DNA of 64,000 bases from Flavobacterium sp. NRK1 (GCF_024054175.1 NZ_JAMXLA010000001.1:3504140-3568139); one strand, 5' to 3'; shown: positions 8,850-18,439, counted from the first letter of the stretch. Notes: a model not told the origin generated them from the sequence alone. Translations and numbers: made by a program.

Positions 8850-10166
8850 ATGATTAAAAAAGCATTATCAGTAGTCTTGTTATTTATATCCTTTATCTGC
8901 ACTTGCCAGGTAAAAGTATATACATCTGATATTGATAATTACTGGGAAGCTTACGACAGTATAATCAATACACACGATTTTGCAAAGAGGCTTGACCTCA
9001 TCAACAGGTTATACATCAATAAAGGAACAAAAGGTCTTAAAGCCTTCATGCAGGCTCGCCGTTACAAAGATACCCTTTTTGTAAAACATATAGAGGTTTA
9101 TCCTAAATTCTGGAATTCGATTAGGGCAAACACAATTGCTGTAAAGTCTAAAACCAATGAAATCCAGAAAGCCATTGCAAAACTTAAAATATTATACCCG
9201 CTGCTAAAACCAGCCGAACTCTATTTTACTATCGGTGGTTTCAGATCAGCAGGCACGATTAGCGGAAATATGGTGCTTGTAGGCTGTGAAATTGCTACAG
9301 GTACGCCTGATATTGATATGTCGGAATTTGAGAATAAATGGCTGGCAGGTGTTTTTGCCCAACAGGACAAAGATCATATTGTACCGCTTACTATTCATGA
9401 ATATATTCATACTCAGCAAAAAAAAGCAATACTAAAAAATGTACTAGCGTTTTCGGTTAGTGAGGGTTCTGCTGATTTTATAACCGAACTTGTTATGGGT
9501 AAGCCATTGGTTACAAGCTATCTTACTTATGGACGAGAGCATGCTACTACCATAAAGAAAAGTTTTAGAAAGGAAATGTTTGCTACTTCCATAGAACGTT
9601 GGTTGTTTAACGGAAGTTATTTAGAAAAAGAAGGCGATATGGGTTATTATATAGGCTACGAGATCTGCAAAGCCTATTATAATAACAGTACCGACAAAAT
9701 GAAAGCTGTAAAAGATATTATAGAACTCAACTACTCCAGCGAAACCGCACTTGAAAAATTCCTTGAAAAATCAGGTTTTTATAATGAACACATAAACAGA
9801 GAACAAACCATTAAAGCTTATAATGAAAGTCTGCCCTATATAGTATCTTACGGACCGTTTAAAAATGGAGATAAAAATGTAAACAGCGGCAGTAATGAGT
9901 TTAAAATAACTTTCTCAAAACCCATGGATCCTGAAAACTTTTCATTGTACTATACAAACAAAGGCAAAGATTACTTTCCGTTAAAAAAGCTATTGCGAAT
10001 GGAAGATGACAATAAAACATTTGTTTTTGAAACTGATTTAATGGCAGGGCATGATTATGAATTTATAGTTTCAAATGAAGAGTTTTCAACGCCAGACCGT
10101 TTTAAAATCAGCAATAAAAGTTTTAAAATAAAATTTAGTACTGAGCCATTAAGGCTGCCAAAATAA
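8850..10166 (+). CDS. Secreted HExxH metallopeptidase-like protein with C-terminal Ig-like domain
   Basis: A 438-aa protein with a signal peptide (residues 1-20). HEYIH at residues 183-187 is a zinc-metallopeptidase motif, and SEGSADFITE about 30 residues later offers the third ligand (Glu), as in gluzincins. The layout resembles DUF2268-type putative zinc proteases. Residues from about 335 onward (GPFKNGDKNVNSGSNEF) look like a bacterial Ig-like Big_5 domain that ends the protein. No substrate can be inferred. It starts 46 bp after the GIY-YIG gene, on the same strand. Confidence 0.75.
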   Translation: MIKKALSVVLLFISFICTCQVKVYTSDIDNYWEAYDSIINTHDFAKRLDLINRLYINKGTKGLKAFMQARRYKDTLFVKHIEVYPKFWNSIRANTIAVKSKTNEIQKAIAKLKILYPLLKPAELYFTIGGFRSAGTISGNMVLVGCEIATGTPDIDMSEFENKWLAGVFAQQDKDHIVPLTIHEYIHTQQKKAILKNVLAFSVSEGSADFITELVMGKPLVTSYLTYGREHATTIKKSFRKEMFATSIERWLFNGSYLEKEGDMGYYIGYEICKAYYNNSTDKMKAVKDIIELNYSSETALEKFLEKSGFYNEHINREQTIKAYNESLPYIVSYGPFKNGDKNVNSGSNEFKITFSKPMDPENFSLYYTNKGKDYFPLKKLLRMEDDNKTFVFETDLMAGHDYEFIVSNEEFSTPDRFKISNKSFKIKFSTEPLRLPK

Positions 10167-10238
10167 GAATTCATCCACATAACATATAGATAACGTTTAG
10201 ATAATAACAGCAGGAATAGCGGTTATATTTTAGTTTTT

Positions 10239-10246
10239 TAACTTTG
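10239..10246 (+). promoter_or_regulatory. Putative -7 element of alkaline phosphatase gene
   Basis: TAACTTTG matches TAnnTTTG and lies 19 bp before the start codon. Confidence 0.5.
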
Positions 10247-10265
10247 GACCCCTAATAAATTAACA

Positions 10266-11684
10266 ATGAACAGGAGAAAGTTTTTTAGAAATGGTGGGCT
10301 CTTTACACTGGGCGCATCACTTATCAACCCATTTGAAAGTACTGCAGGTGTTTTTGATACAACTATTTTAAACAAAAATAAAAAGGCTAAGAATATCATT
10401 TTTATGGTTAGTGACGGTATGAGTACCGGCACACTAAACATGGCCGATTTATACCTTAACAGGAAAACAGGAAAAGGTTCAAACTGGTTACAATTATACA
10501 AAGACCAACGCGTTAACCATGCTTTAATGGATACTGCTTCTGCAAGCTCTATCGTAACTGATTCTTCTGCCGGAAGTTCTTCCTGGGGTGGTGGTTTCAG
10601 GGTAAATAACGGTTCGCTTAACGTAGGACCAAATGGTGAAATGCATATGCCTATATGGCAAAAATTTAAAAAGGCAGGTAAAATGGCAGGCTGTGTTACT
10701 ACCGTGCCTATTACACATGCTACTCCAGCAGGGTTTTGTGTAAACAGCAAAAGCCGTAATGCACAGGAAGATATTGCTGAACAGTATCTTGATTTAGGTT
10801 TTGATATTATGATGGGTGGCGGAAACAACTATTTTAGCCCCGAATTACGTAAAGATAAAAAGGATGTTTATGCCTCCTATAAAGCTAAAGGATGGCAGGT
10901 TGCCCGCACACGTAAAGAAATGATGGCTGCAGATAACAGCAAGCCTATCCTTGGTGTTTTTGGTGATGATGCACTTCCTTATAGTTTAGACAGAGCGCAT
11001 GATAAAACACTTACAGAAAATACTCCTACCCTTGCAGAAATGGCTGAAAAAGCTATTGACCGCATGAAAGGAAACAAAAATGGTTTTGTATTACAAATAG
11101 AAGGTGGTAAAGTAGATTGGGGTGCACATGCTAATGATGTTGGTGCTTTACTTTACGATCAGGCGGCATTTGATGAGGCGATTAAAGTTGCTATTGATTT
11201 TGCCGAAAAAGATGGTGAAACACTTGTTATTATTACTACAGATCATGGTAATGCCAATCCTGGTGTTATTTATGGAAAAGATGCTAATGATAACTTTGAC
11301 AGCATACAAAACTACACCCATACCAATGAATGGGTATTAAATACCATTAAACATGACAGTACCGTATCTCAGGTAAGAGAAATAGTAGAAAGTGCTAATA
11401 AAACCACACTATCGGAAGAAGATGCAAAAACTATTTTAACCTACTATGATGGTTTGCATAAAGAAGAAGGTGGACTTTATAACTACAAAAAGGTACCTTT
11501 TAAAACTTTTTCACAGATTCAGCAAAAAACGAATTCTGTTGGATGGATAAGTATGGATCACTCTGCCGACTATGTAGAGCTGGCTATGTTTGGTCCTGGC
11601 AGCGACCTGCTAAAACCATTTGTTAAGAATACTGACCTGCATTACCTTATGCTTAATGCAGCCGAAGTTGAAAATAAATTTTAG
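10266..11684 (+). CDS. Alkaline phosphatase (PhoA-type superfamily)
   Basis: A 472-aa protein with a Tat-like N terminus (MNRRKFFRNGG). Asp50 in MVSDGMS is the first metal ligand, Ser100 in VTDSSAG is the phosphorylated nucleophile, and TTDHGN and MDHSADYV hold the later metal ligands of the alkaline phosphatase fold. The enzyme should hydrolyse phosphomonoesters in the periplasm or at the surface. No Pho box was identified. The gene is monocistronic, with its own promoter motif and a strong terminator. Confidence 0.92.
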   Translation: MNRRKFFRNGGLFTLGASLINPFESTAGVFDTTILNKNKKAKNIIFMVSDGMSTGTLNMADLYLNRKTGKGSNWLQLYKDQRVNHALMDTASASSIVTDSSAGSSSWGGGFRVNNGSLNVGPNGEMHMPIWQKFKKAGKMAGCVTTVPITHATPAGFCVNSKSRNAQEDIAEQYLDLGFDIMMGGGNNYFSPELRKDKKDVYASYKAKGWQVARTRKEMMAADNSKPILGVFGDDALPYSLDRAHDKTLTENTPTLAEMAEKAIDRMKGNKNGFVLQIEGGKVDWGAHANDVGALLYDQAAFDEAIKVAIDFAEKDGETLVIITTDHGNANPGVIYGKDANDNFDSIQNYTHTNEWVLNTIKHDSTVSQVREIVESANKTTLSEEDAKTILTYYDGLHKEEGGLYNYKKVPFKTFSQIQQKTNSVGWISMDHSADYVELAMFGPGSDLLKPFVKNTDLHYLMLNAAEVENKF

Positions 11685-11701
11685 ATCTATAAATTGAATT
11701 G

Positions 11702-11733
11702 AAAAGCGCCTTTTTTACAAAGGCGCTTTTTTT
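11702..11733 (+). terminator. Terminator of alkaline phosphatase gene
   Basis: Stem aaaagcgcctt (11702-11712) pairs with aaggcgctttt (11720-11730), followed by Ts. Confidence 0.88.
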
Positions 11734-11855
11734 ATATTGCAATTAAATAAAATCAAACATGAAATATAGCCTTTTGCTATACATGAAAATGTAATTTCAC
11801 CAGGCGCAATGTTTGAAAGTGATTTATTAATGACAGTAATAGATAATTAAAATGT

Positions 11856-11957
11856 ACTGCCTCAAAAATAATTCGACCTTAGAAAAATCTCATAAATTAA
11901 TAGTTTGAGATTTATCGACCACACTGATTTCAGCTCGAAATGAAGTTTTGAGACAGT
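11856..11957. mobile_element. Candidate MITE of about 102 bp
   Basis: Ends actgcctcaaaa (11856-11867) and ttttgagacagt (11946-11957) are terminal inverted repeats with 11 of 12 matches. A second inverted repeat, aaatctca/tgagattt, lies inside at 11885-11892 and 11906-11913. It contains no gene. ACTGTCTCAAAA-type ends are seen at the tips of some insertion sequences, so this may be a non-autonomous derivative. Whether it is repeated elsewhere cannot be seen here. Confidence 0.45.
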
Positions 11958-11965
11958 CTATTTTT

Positions 11966-12904
11966 TTATAAGCTTAAAGCCTCCTGTTTTGCTTTTTCAA
12001 AGTCGGATAAAATTTCATTAAGAATATCTGCTGCAGGTTTTATATCATGTATAAGCCCTGCAATCTGACCTATTTCCAATTCGCCTTCTTCAAGGTCACC
12101 TTCAAACATTCCTTTTTTAGCACGTGCACGACCAAGCAATGTTTTAAGATCATCTACAGTTGGCGCAGTACTGTAAAGCGCAACTACATCATGAAAAAAC
12201 TTATTTTTAATAAGCCTTACAGGAGCCAGTTCTTTTAGCGTAACGTGCGTATCACCATCTTGGGCATCAACAATAGCCTGTTTGAATTTTTCATGTGAAG
12301 ACGATTCTACAGAAGCCGCAAAGCGGCTGCCTATCTGCACACCATCAGCGCCAAGTACCATAGCCGCAAGCATTCCGCGCCCCGTAGCAATTCCTCCCGC
12401 AGCAATAAGCGGCACATCTAATTTTTCCTTTACCATTGGGATAAGCGTAAAAGTTGTAGTTTCTTCACGCCCATTATGGCCACCTGCTTCAAAGCCTTCG
12501 GCAACAACGGCATCTACTCCGGCTTCCTGTGCTTTAAGGGCAAACTTAACGCTGCTCACCACATGTACAACCGTTATACCCTTCTCTTTAAGAAACGATG
12601 TCCATGTTTTTGGGTTACCGGCAGAAGTAAATACAATTTTAATCCCTTCTTCTATTATTATATTTATTATCTCTTCAATATTCGGGTATAGCATGGGTAC
12701 ATTTACGGCAAAAGGCTTATCGGTTGCTTTTTTGCATTTTTGTATGTGCTCTCGCAGCACATTAGGATACATAGATCCAGCACCTATTATACCCAATCCG
12801 CCTGCATTGCTTACAGCACTTGCCAGTTTGTAACCACTTGCCCATATCATTCCTGCCTGTATAACAGGATACTGAATATTAAAAAGTTTAGTAATTCTGT
12901 TCAT
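11966..12904 (-). CDS. Nitronate monooxygenase / FabK-like FMN oxidoreductase
   Basis: A 312-aa TIM-barrel flavoprotein. The N terminus (FNIQYPVIQAGM) and the segments VVAEGFEAGGHNG, AAGGIATGRG and GADGVQIGSRF are the FMN- and substrate-binding motifs of the 2-nitropropane dioxygenase family. The His of the AGGHNG motif is present. Members act as nitronate monooxygenases or as FabK enoyl-ACP reductases, and sequence reading alone does not separate the two. The gene stands alone, 61 bp before the possible MITE on the reverse strand's downstream side. Confidence 0.85.
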   Translation of the reverse strand: MNRITKLFNIQYPVIQAGMIWASGYKLASAVSNAGGLGIIGAGSMYPNVLREHIQKCKKATDKPFAVNVPMLYPNIEEIINIIIEEGIKIVFTSAGNPKTWTSFLKEKGITVVHVVSSVKFALKAQEAGVDAVVAEGFEAGGHNGREETTTFTLIPMVKEKLDVPLIAAGGIATGRGMLAAMVLGADGVQIGSRFAASVESSSHEKFKQAIVDAQDGDTHVTLKELAPVRLIKNKFFHDVVALYSTAPTVDDLKTLLGRARAKKGMFEGDLEEGELEIGQIAGLIHDIKPAADILNEILSDFEKAKQEALSL

Positions 12905-12980
12905 TATTATTATTTAGTTCTTTGTTATTGATTTTAAGCATTCAAACTCATATTCCTAAACTATAAGTTTTTTTATCATA

Positions 12981-14588
12981 TTAGTTTTTAATTAATCTTC
13001 CTTTTTGATTTTTTCCCGATCCTTCAAGTTTGTAACTATAAATACCTGTAGCAAGATTTTTAATTGAAAATAAAGGATTATCTAGCATTACTTTCTCTTC
13101 CATTATTTTTTGTCCGAGATTATTAAAAATGGTAACAGTAGTATTTGGAGTATTTTTCGGGAATAACAAATTTACAATATCATTGGATGGATTAGGATAT
13201 ATAATAAATTTATCATTAGTAAGATTCATTCCATTTTGCATGGCTACATTAAAATCAGGAATACCGAAGCCGTATTGTGCAGTTGGTGAAGTATAACGAT
13301 CTGCCGATTCCTTTATAAGCTGTCTTAATTCCGTATTAGTTTTATCAGGTAATGCCTGCCATAAACATGCTACAAGTCCGGCAGTTATAGGACTGGAAAA
13401 TGATGTACCGCTTGCAGCAGTAATCTCGCCATTAGTATTTGCTATTGCAGCCAGATAACCAATTGCCATAACATCGGGTTTTACCCTATTATCATACGAT
13501 GGACCAATAGAGCTAAAACCTACATAATTTTCGTTGGTATCAACTGCTCCCACTGTAAGCACATCATAGGCATCGGCAGGAGCCCCAATATGAGGATTAG
13601 TAGTATTACCAGAATTTCCCGCAGAAACTACACAGAAAATTCCTTTGGAAACGGCAATATCAGCTCCGCGCGAGATAAATGCTGTTTTACCATCCATATT
13701 TTCGTAGGAATAGCTATATCTGGGATTATCATAATTAAAATACCCCAGTGAAGTATTTATAACATCTACCCCGAGACTATCGGCAGCTTCAGCAGCCTCT
13801 ACCCAATAGGATTCCTCAACCGGATTTTCGCTTGTAGGATCTTCCGTTACAAAGAGATAATAAGACGCATCGGGTGCCGTTCCTGCAAGCTGGTTCTCTA
13901 CATAGCCCCCCATTGTAGAAAGCACAATTGTTCCGTGCGTACCACCTGTATAAAAATCTTCCGAACGGTTTACATAATTGTAACCACCTTTTATAAGATT
14001 ATTATCATACAAGCGCTGAAAAGGCGGAGTAGTATTAACAGCAGGAAATCCGGCATCTAATACTGCAATGGTAATATCTTTCCCTGTAAAATTCAGTTGA
14101 TGAAGTACATCTCCATTAAGCATTTGTATTTGCCTTGAGGCAGTTCCGTAACTAAAGTTCTCTTCTGTTTCCAGTACCTTATCAACAATAGCATTTTGCT
14201 GTATTGCATTCATTCTTCCGGAATGATTCAGGGTTCTGTCAGCAAAGTCTATATGATCAACAAATTCAAGATTTTTAAGGTTAAAAATAGCATCCTGAGT
14301 ACCACGTATGTGCAGCGCATTAAGCCATTTCGACTGTGCCATTACTGTAATACCATCTACCGCAGCTATAGCATCTTTATAAGGCTTATACAATGGCACA
14401 TCGGTAATATCTAAATCTATATTTTGTTTTAAGCGTCTGTCCAGTGCTTTTTGAGACAGCATTTCTGTAGGATTATTAAAATAGGAACTACTGTCGGGCT
14501 TATCCTTAAAATATACCCAAGCATCTTCCTGCGAATAACAAAAAGTCGCAATAAAAAATAGTACTATCAACAGCATATGCTTTTTCAT
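12981..14588 (-). CDS. Subtilisin-like (S8) peptidase with T9SS sorting domain
   Basis: A 535-aa secreted serine protease. Signal peptide residues 1-19. The triad is Asp178 (AVLDAGF), His218 (GTHGT) and Ser396 (GTSFSSP), with the oxyanion Asn in SAGNSGN near 325, so it should be active. Residues 22-150 look like a propeptide. The last 80 residues start YPNPSND and end KGRLIKN, a type A sorting domain of the type IX secretion system, so the protein is expected to cross the outer membrane by T9SS and be secreted or surface-attached. Confidence 0.93.
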   Translation of the reverse strand: MKKHMLLIVLFFIATFCYSQEDAWVYFKDKPDSSSYFNNPTEMLSQKALDRRLKQNIDLDITDVPLYKPYKDAIAAVDGITVMAQSKWLNALHIRGTQDAIFNLKNLEFVDHIDFADRTLNHSGRMNAIQQNAIVDKVLETEENFSYGTASRQIQMLNGDVLHQLNFTGKDITIAVLDAGFPAVNTTPPFQRLYDNNLIKGGYNYVNRSEDFYTGGTHGTIVLSTMGGYVENQLAGTAPDASYYLFVTEDPTSENPVEESYWVEAAEAADSLGVDVINTSLGYFNYDNPRYSYSYENMDGKTAFISRGADIAVSKGIFCVVSAGNSGNTTNPHIGAPADAYDVLTVGAVDTNENYVGFSSIGPSYDNRVKPDVMAIGYLAAIANTNGEITAASGTSFSSPITAGLVACLWQALPDKTNTELRQLIKESADRYTSPTAQYGFGIPDFNVAMQNGMNLTNDKFIIYPNPSNDIVNLLFPKNTPNTTVTIFNNLGQKIMEEKVMLDNPLFSIKNLATGIYSYKLEGSGKNQKGRLIKN

Positions 14589-14655
14589 AAGGGCATTATC
14601 TATATCAAATATACAAAAGAAGCGCTCTAATACTGAGATAAACCCATCAAAACAC

Positions 14656-14663
14656 TATTTTTG
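14656..14663 (+). promoter_or_regulatory. Putative -7 element of EamA permease gene
   Basis: TATTTTTG matches TAnnTTTG. It overlaps the TTG at 14661, which would be the upstream alternative start, and so supports ATG at 14685. Confidence 0.5.
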
Positions 14664-14684
14664 CCACGCCAAAAACTATATAAA

Positions 14685-15542
14685 ATGCTATTTTTATTAC
14701 TAAGTATATTTTGCAGTGTATCTGTTGGAATAATTTTTAAAATATCACGTAAATACAATATAGCTATAGCACAGGTTGTTATGTGGAATTATGTATTTGC
14801 GCTTCTGCTTTGCTTTTTATTTTTCAGTCCTGATGTAAGTACAATAAATAATGATGCTCCGTGGGGTATTTATCTGCCATTAATGGTGTTGCTGCCCTCT
14901 GTTTTCATCCTGCTGGCAGCATCCATTAAGCATATTGGTATTGTAAAAACAGATGCTGCACAACGTTTGTCTCTTTTTATCCCCATACTGGCTGCATGGT
15001 TTATTTTTAAAGAAGAATTTAACCTGCTTAAACTTGCAGGGTTAGGCATCGGTTTTCCTGCTATTTTAATGATACTCTCTAAAAAAGATGAACATAAAAA
15101 TAACAACTGGATATATCCTGCCATAGTACTTATTGGCTTTGGTATAATAGACGTTTTGTTTAAACAAATAGCACTTTATACCACACTACCCTACACTACT
15201 TCACTATTTGTGGTATTTGGCGGATCATTAATTAGTATAACCCTCTATGTAGCTTTTGAGGTTATTTTTAAGTCTGTAAAGTTCAATATTATGAACCTGG
15301 CTTTTGGTGCTCTGGTTGGTATATTTAATTTTGGAAATATACTATTTTACCTGAAAGCCCATAAGGTATTTGCCGAAAATCCATCTACAGTTTTTGCAGC
15401 AATGAACATGGGAGTAATTGTAACCGGAAGCCTTGCCGGAATATTTATTTTTAAAGAAAAGCTGTCTAAATTAAATTATTTTGGACTTTTTATGGCGCTG
15501 CTTGCGATAGTTTTTATTACGCTTTCACAGATTTACAAATAA
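14685..15542 (+). CDS. EamA/DMT-type permease
   Basis: A 285-aa integral membrane protein with about ten hydrophobic segments in two halves, the usual layout of the drug/metabolite transporter superfamily. The second half (FAAMNMGVIVTGSLAGIFIF) has the conserved EamA pattern. Substrate is unknown. The start at 14685 is chosen because the upstream in-frame TTG at 14661 falls inside the -7 promoter motif. It lies just before the SAM riboswitch but is not under its control. Confidence 0.83.
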   Translation: MLFLLLSIFCSVSVGIIFKISRKYNIAIAQVVMWNYVFALLLCFLFFSPDVSTINNDAPWGIYLPLMVLLPSVFILLAASIKHIGIVKTDAAQRLSLFIPILAAWFIFKEEFNLLKLAGLGIGFPAILMILSKKDEHKNNNWIYPAIVLIGFGIIDVLFKQIALYTTLPYTTSLFVVFGGSLISITLYVAFEVIFKSVKFNIMNLAFGALVGIFNFGNILFYLKAHKVFAENPSTVFAAMNMGVIVTGSLAGIFIFKEKLSKLNYFGLFMALLAIVFITLSQIYK

Positions 15543-15653
15543 AAAACAATACACTAAATCGTTGTAAATAAGCAGTTTTAAAAATAATTTAAATTTTATT
15601 TGGATTTTTAATTTATTGTACCCTAAATTTGCAGCAAGTTCTTTAAAAAATTA

Positions 15654-15765
15654 TTCTTATCCAGAAAGACCGAGGGAATTGACCCTATGACGTCTTGGCA
15701 ACCTGTTCGTTTTTACGAATAAGGTGCCACATTCAACCTTCTGCATTGCAGAGGAAAGATAAGCT
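15654..15765 (+). ncRNA. SAM-I (S-box) riboswitch aptamer
   Basis: The region has the S-box core in order: P1 cttatc (15656-15661), AGAAAGACCGAGGGA, GACCCTATGA, CTTGGCAACCTG, AAGGTGCCACATTC, GAGGAAAGATAAG closing P1 with gataag (15758-15763). The aptamer binds S-adenosylmethionine. It lies in the leader of a Cys/Met-metabolism PLP enzyme gene and homoserine dehydrogenase, which fits feedback control of methionine synthesis. Confidence 0.95.
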
Positions 15766-15797
15766 TAGAAAATGTACATAATACTTCAAAATATTAT

Positions 15798-15851
15798 ATG
15801 CTCTTCTGACTTATCGGGAGAGCATTTTTTATTTTATGCTCTTTCCGATAA
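15798..15851 (+). promoter_or_regulatory. Riboswitch expression platform (terminator and alternative stems)
   Basis: Terminator stem atgctct (15798-15804)/agagcat (15819-15825) followed by six Ts. The loop contains cttatc (15810-15815), identical to the 5' strand of P1, so gataag of P1 can switch to it as an antiterminator. A second atgctct (15836-15842) with flanking ccgataa forms a further hairpin with 15811-15825 that excludes the terminator. Confidence 0.8.
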
Positions 15852-15910
15852 CTGGTTTTAGGATGTTTTTTACTGACAAAAAAATTTACAAACTAAAATT
15901 AGAAACAAAA

Positions 15911-17092
15911 ATGAAAGAGCAAACTCAAATTTTACACAGCATTCCGGTAGATCCATTAACAGGTTCAATATCTACCCCTATTTACCAAACATCTACATTT
16001 GTACAAGATGCACCGGGAGTGCATAAAGGTTATGATTATGCAAGAAGCAATAACCCAACAAGAAAAGTACTTGAAGACACTATTGCTAAACTTGAAAACG
16101 GAACTAATGGTTATGCTTTTGCAAGTGGACTTGCTGCCATTGATGCCGTTATTAAACTACTTGAAGCAGGAGATGAAGTTATAGCTGTAGATGATATTTA
16201 CGGCGGAGCTTTCAGATTATTTACACACATCTACCAAAAATTCGGTATCAGCATTAAATATGTAGATACTACAAATGCAGAAAATGTAGCTGCTGCCGTT
16301 ACCGATAAAACAAAACTTATCTGGATAGAATCACCCACAAATCCAACGCTTAAAATATCTGACATAAGAGCTATTGCAGCTATCGCCAAAGTAAACAATG
16401 TATTGCTTTGTGTAGATAATACCTTTGCATCGCCGGCATCTCAAAAACCTATTAATCTGGGCGCAGATATTGTAGTGCATAGTGCTACTAAATACCTTGC
16501 AGGACATAGCGACCTAATTGCCGGTCTTGTTGTTACTTCTACACAGGAACTTGGCGATAAAATAAAATTCATTCAAAATGCTTCAGGTGCAATATTAGGC
16601 CCGTTTGACAGTTGGCTGGCTATTCGTGGTATAGAAACACTTACATTACGTATAAGACAACACGCTGAAAACGCACAGAAAATTGCAGAATTTCTTTTAG
16701 AAGAAAAACTGATCAAAAATGTTTACTACCCGGGACTTCCTTCACATCACAATCATGAAATTGCTAAAAGCCAGCAAAAATACTTTGGTGGTGTAATTGC
16801 TTTCGATTTGATAATTGATGATAAAGAACTTGCATCATCAATTGTCAGCAATACTAAACTATTTAAACTTGCCGAAAGTCTTGGAGGAGTTAAAAGCCTT
16901 TGTTGCCTGCCATGTGAAATGACACATAAATCTATTCCAACGGAAAAAAGATACAGTTCTGGCGTAACAGACAGCCTTATCCGTTTATCTGTTGGTCTGG
17001 AAGATGCCGATGATCTTATTGACGATCTTAAACAAGCTCTTGAAACAGCGGTAAAACAAAGTACAAATAAAAGTCAGGCAACTGCAATTTAA
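15911..17092 (+). CDS. Cys/Met-metabolism PLP enzyme (cystathionine gamma-synthase-like)
   Basis: A 393-aa fold-type I PLP enzyme of the trans-sulfuration family. Lys194 in HSATKYLAGHSD binds PLP; YARSNNPTR and the DIYGG segment are the neighbouring active-site motifs. Control by a SAM riboswitch and co-transcription with homoserine dehydrogenase point to homocysteine or cystathionine synthesis from activated homoserine, but gamma-synthase, O-acetylhomoserine sulfhydrylase and gamma-lyase cannot be separated by eye. The frame is open to 15836, but that start lies inside the riboswitch hairpin; ATG at 15911 gives the family's normal N terminus. Confidence 0.9.
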   Translation: MKEQTQILHSIPVDPLTGSISTPIYQTSTFVQDAPGVHKGYDYARSNNPTRKVLEDTIAKLENGTNGYAFASGLAAIDAVIKLLEAGDEVIAVDDIYGGAFRLFTHIYQKFGISIKYVDTTNAENVAAAVTDKTKLIWIESPTNPTLKISDIRAIAAIAKVNNVLLCVDNTFASPASQKPINLGADIVVHSATKYLAGHSDLIAGLVVTSTQELGDKIKFIQNASGAILGPFDSWLAIRGIETLTLRIRQHAENAQKIAEFLLEEKLIKNVYYPGLPSHHNHEIAKSQQKYFGGVIAFDLIIDDKELASSIVSNTKLFKLAESLGGVKSLCCLPCEMTHKSIPTEKRYSSGVTDSLIRLSVGLEDADDLIDDLKQALETAVKQSTNKSQATAI

Positions 17093-17104
17093 TACGTAAT
17101 AACC

Positions 17105-18340
17105 ATGTCGAGAAAAAATTTAAATATAGGCCTTTATGGTTTTGGTTGTGTAGGTTTCGGGTTATATGAAGTATTACAGAAAACACCGGGACTAAAAGCC
17201 AACATCAGGAATATTTGCGTAAAAGACAAAAACAAACCAAGAGAAATTGGTATTGAAAATTTTACATTCGATCAGAATGATATTCTTAACGATGACGACA
17301 TTAATGTTGTTGTTGAACTTATTGATGATGCGGATGCTGCTTTTGAAATTGTTTCGGCAGCATTAAAAAAAGGTAAGGCTGTAGTTTCTGCCAACAAAAA
17401 AATGATTGCAGAACATTTTACTGAATTACTTGAACTTCAGGAAAAATATAATGTGCCGTTACTGTATGAAGCAGCTGCATGTGCCAGTATGCCGATAATA
17501 AGAAATCTTGAAGAGTATTATGATAATGACCTTTTAGAATCTATAGAAGGTATTGTAAATGGCTCAACCAACTATATATTAACTAAAACTTTTGCCGAAA
17601 ACTTATCTTATGACGACGCTCTTAAACAAGCACAGGATAAAGGTTTTGCAGAAAGCAACCCTATACTTGACACAGGAGGATTTGATGCCAAATATAAATT
17701 ACTGATACTATTAGCGCACTCTTTTGGCTATGTTGCCAAACCTTCCGACATTTTCAATATAGGGATTGATGGCATAGGTACACTTGAACTTAAATATGCC
17801 CGTGAAAAAGGGCTTAAAATTAAACTTATAGCACAGGCATTTAAAGCCGCTGATGGAAAACTTTCTGCTTTTGTAATACCAAAATTTGTATCGCCGGAAG
17901 AACGTTTATATAGTGTAGATGATGTGTTTAACGGTGTGCTTACAAAAACAAGCTTTGCAGATACTCAGTTTTTTGTGGGTAAAGGTGCAGGTGCCCACCC
18001 TACTGCATCAGCCGTACTTTCAGATATTTCAGCACTTAGCTATAACTACAGGTACGAATACAAAAAAATTAAGCAGAAAGAAGACCTTATACTCTCTGAT
18101 GATGTTACCTTAAATGTATTGCTTAGACATAAAAAAGAAGATGCCGAAACATTTAAAAAGAAATTCATTACTATAGAAGAAGCTTACACCAATAATGAAG
18201 CAGGATATATAACAGGAACACTAACTTTACAAAGCCTTAAAGATATACAGTCAGGTAACAATGGAGACAGATCATTTATCCTTCAAAATATAGTTACCGC
18301 TAAAGAAACCGCTATAGCAGAATCTGTTCTTACAGCTTAA
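17105..18340 (+). CDS. hom: Homoserine dehydrogenase
   Basis: A 411-aa enzyme that reduces aspartate semialdehyde to homoserine. The N-terminal NAD(P)-binding motif is GLYGFGCVGFG. The catalytic region includes VNGSTNYIL near residue 150 and ESNPILDTGGFDAKYKL near 185-205, with the catalytic Asp and Lys. The gene follows the PLP enzyme by 12 bp and shares its SAM-riboswitch leader. Here it is a stand-alone dehydrogenase rather than part of an aspartokinase fusion, so a dedicated methionine-branch copy is likely. Confidence 0.93.
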   Translation: MSRKNLNIGLYGFGCVGFGLYEVLQKTPGLKANIRNICVKDKNKPREIGIENFTFDQNDILNDDDINVVVELIDDADAAFEIVSAALKKGKAVVSANKKMIAEHFTELLELQEKYNVPLLYEAAACASMPIIRNLEEYYDNDLLESIEGIVNGSTNYILTKTFAENLSYDDALKQAQDKGFAESNPILDTGGFDAKYKLLILLAHSFGYVAKPSDIFNIGIDGIGTLELKYAREKGLKIKLIAQAFKAADGKLSAFVIPKFVSPEERLYSVDDVFNGVLTKTSFADTQFFVGKGAGAHPTASAVLSDISALSYNYRYEYKKIKQKEDLILSDDVTLNVLLRHKKEDAETFKKKFITIEEAYTNNEAGYITGTLTLQSLKDIQSGNNGDRSFILQNIVTAKETAIAESVLTA

Positions 18341-18376
18341 TATAAGCAACTATTTACCTCCAATTGCTATGAAAAC

Positions 18377-18408
18377 AAACCCCAAAGATGAAATATGCTT
18401 TGGGGTTT
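18377..18408. terminator. Inverted repeat terminator after hom
   Basis: Perfect stem aaaccccaaag (18377-18387)/ctttggggttt (18398-18408) between convergent genes. The T-run is short. Confidence 0.7.
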
Positions 18409-18439
18409 CGTATGCTATAGGATTATATTATTTATTACG

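Noticed and set aside
10238..10828. 196-codon reverse frame
   Set aside because: Antisense to the alkaline phosphatase gene, which has complete motifs.
12282..12833. 183-codon forward frame
   Set aside because: It is antisense to the nitronate monooxygenase-like gene, whose motifs are clear; the forward frame has no recognisable domain.
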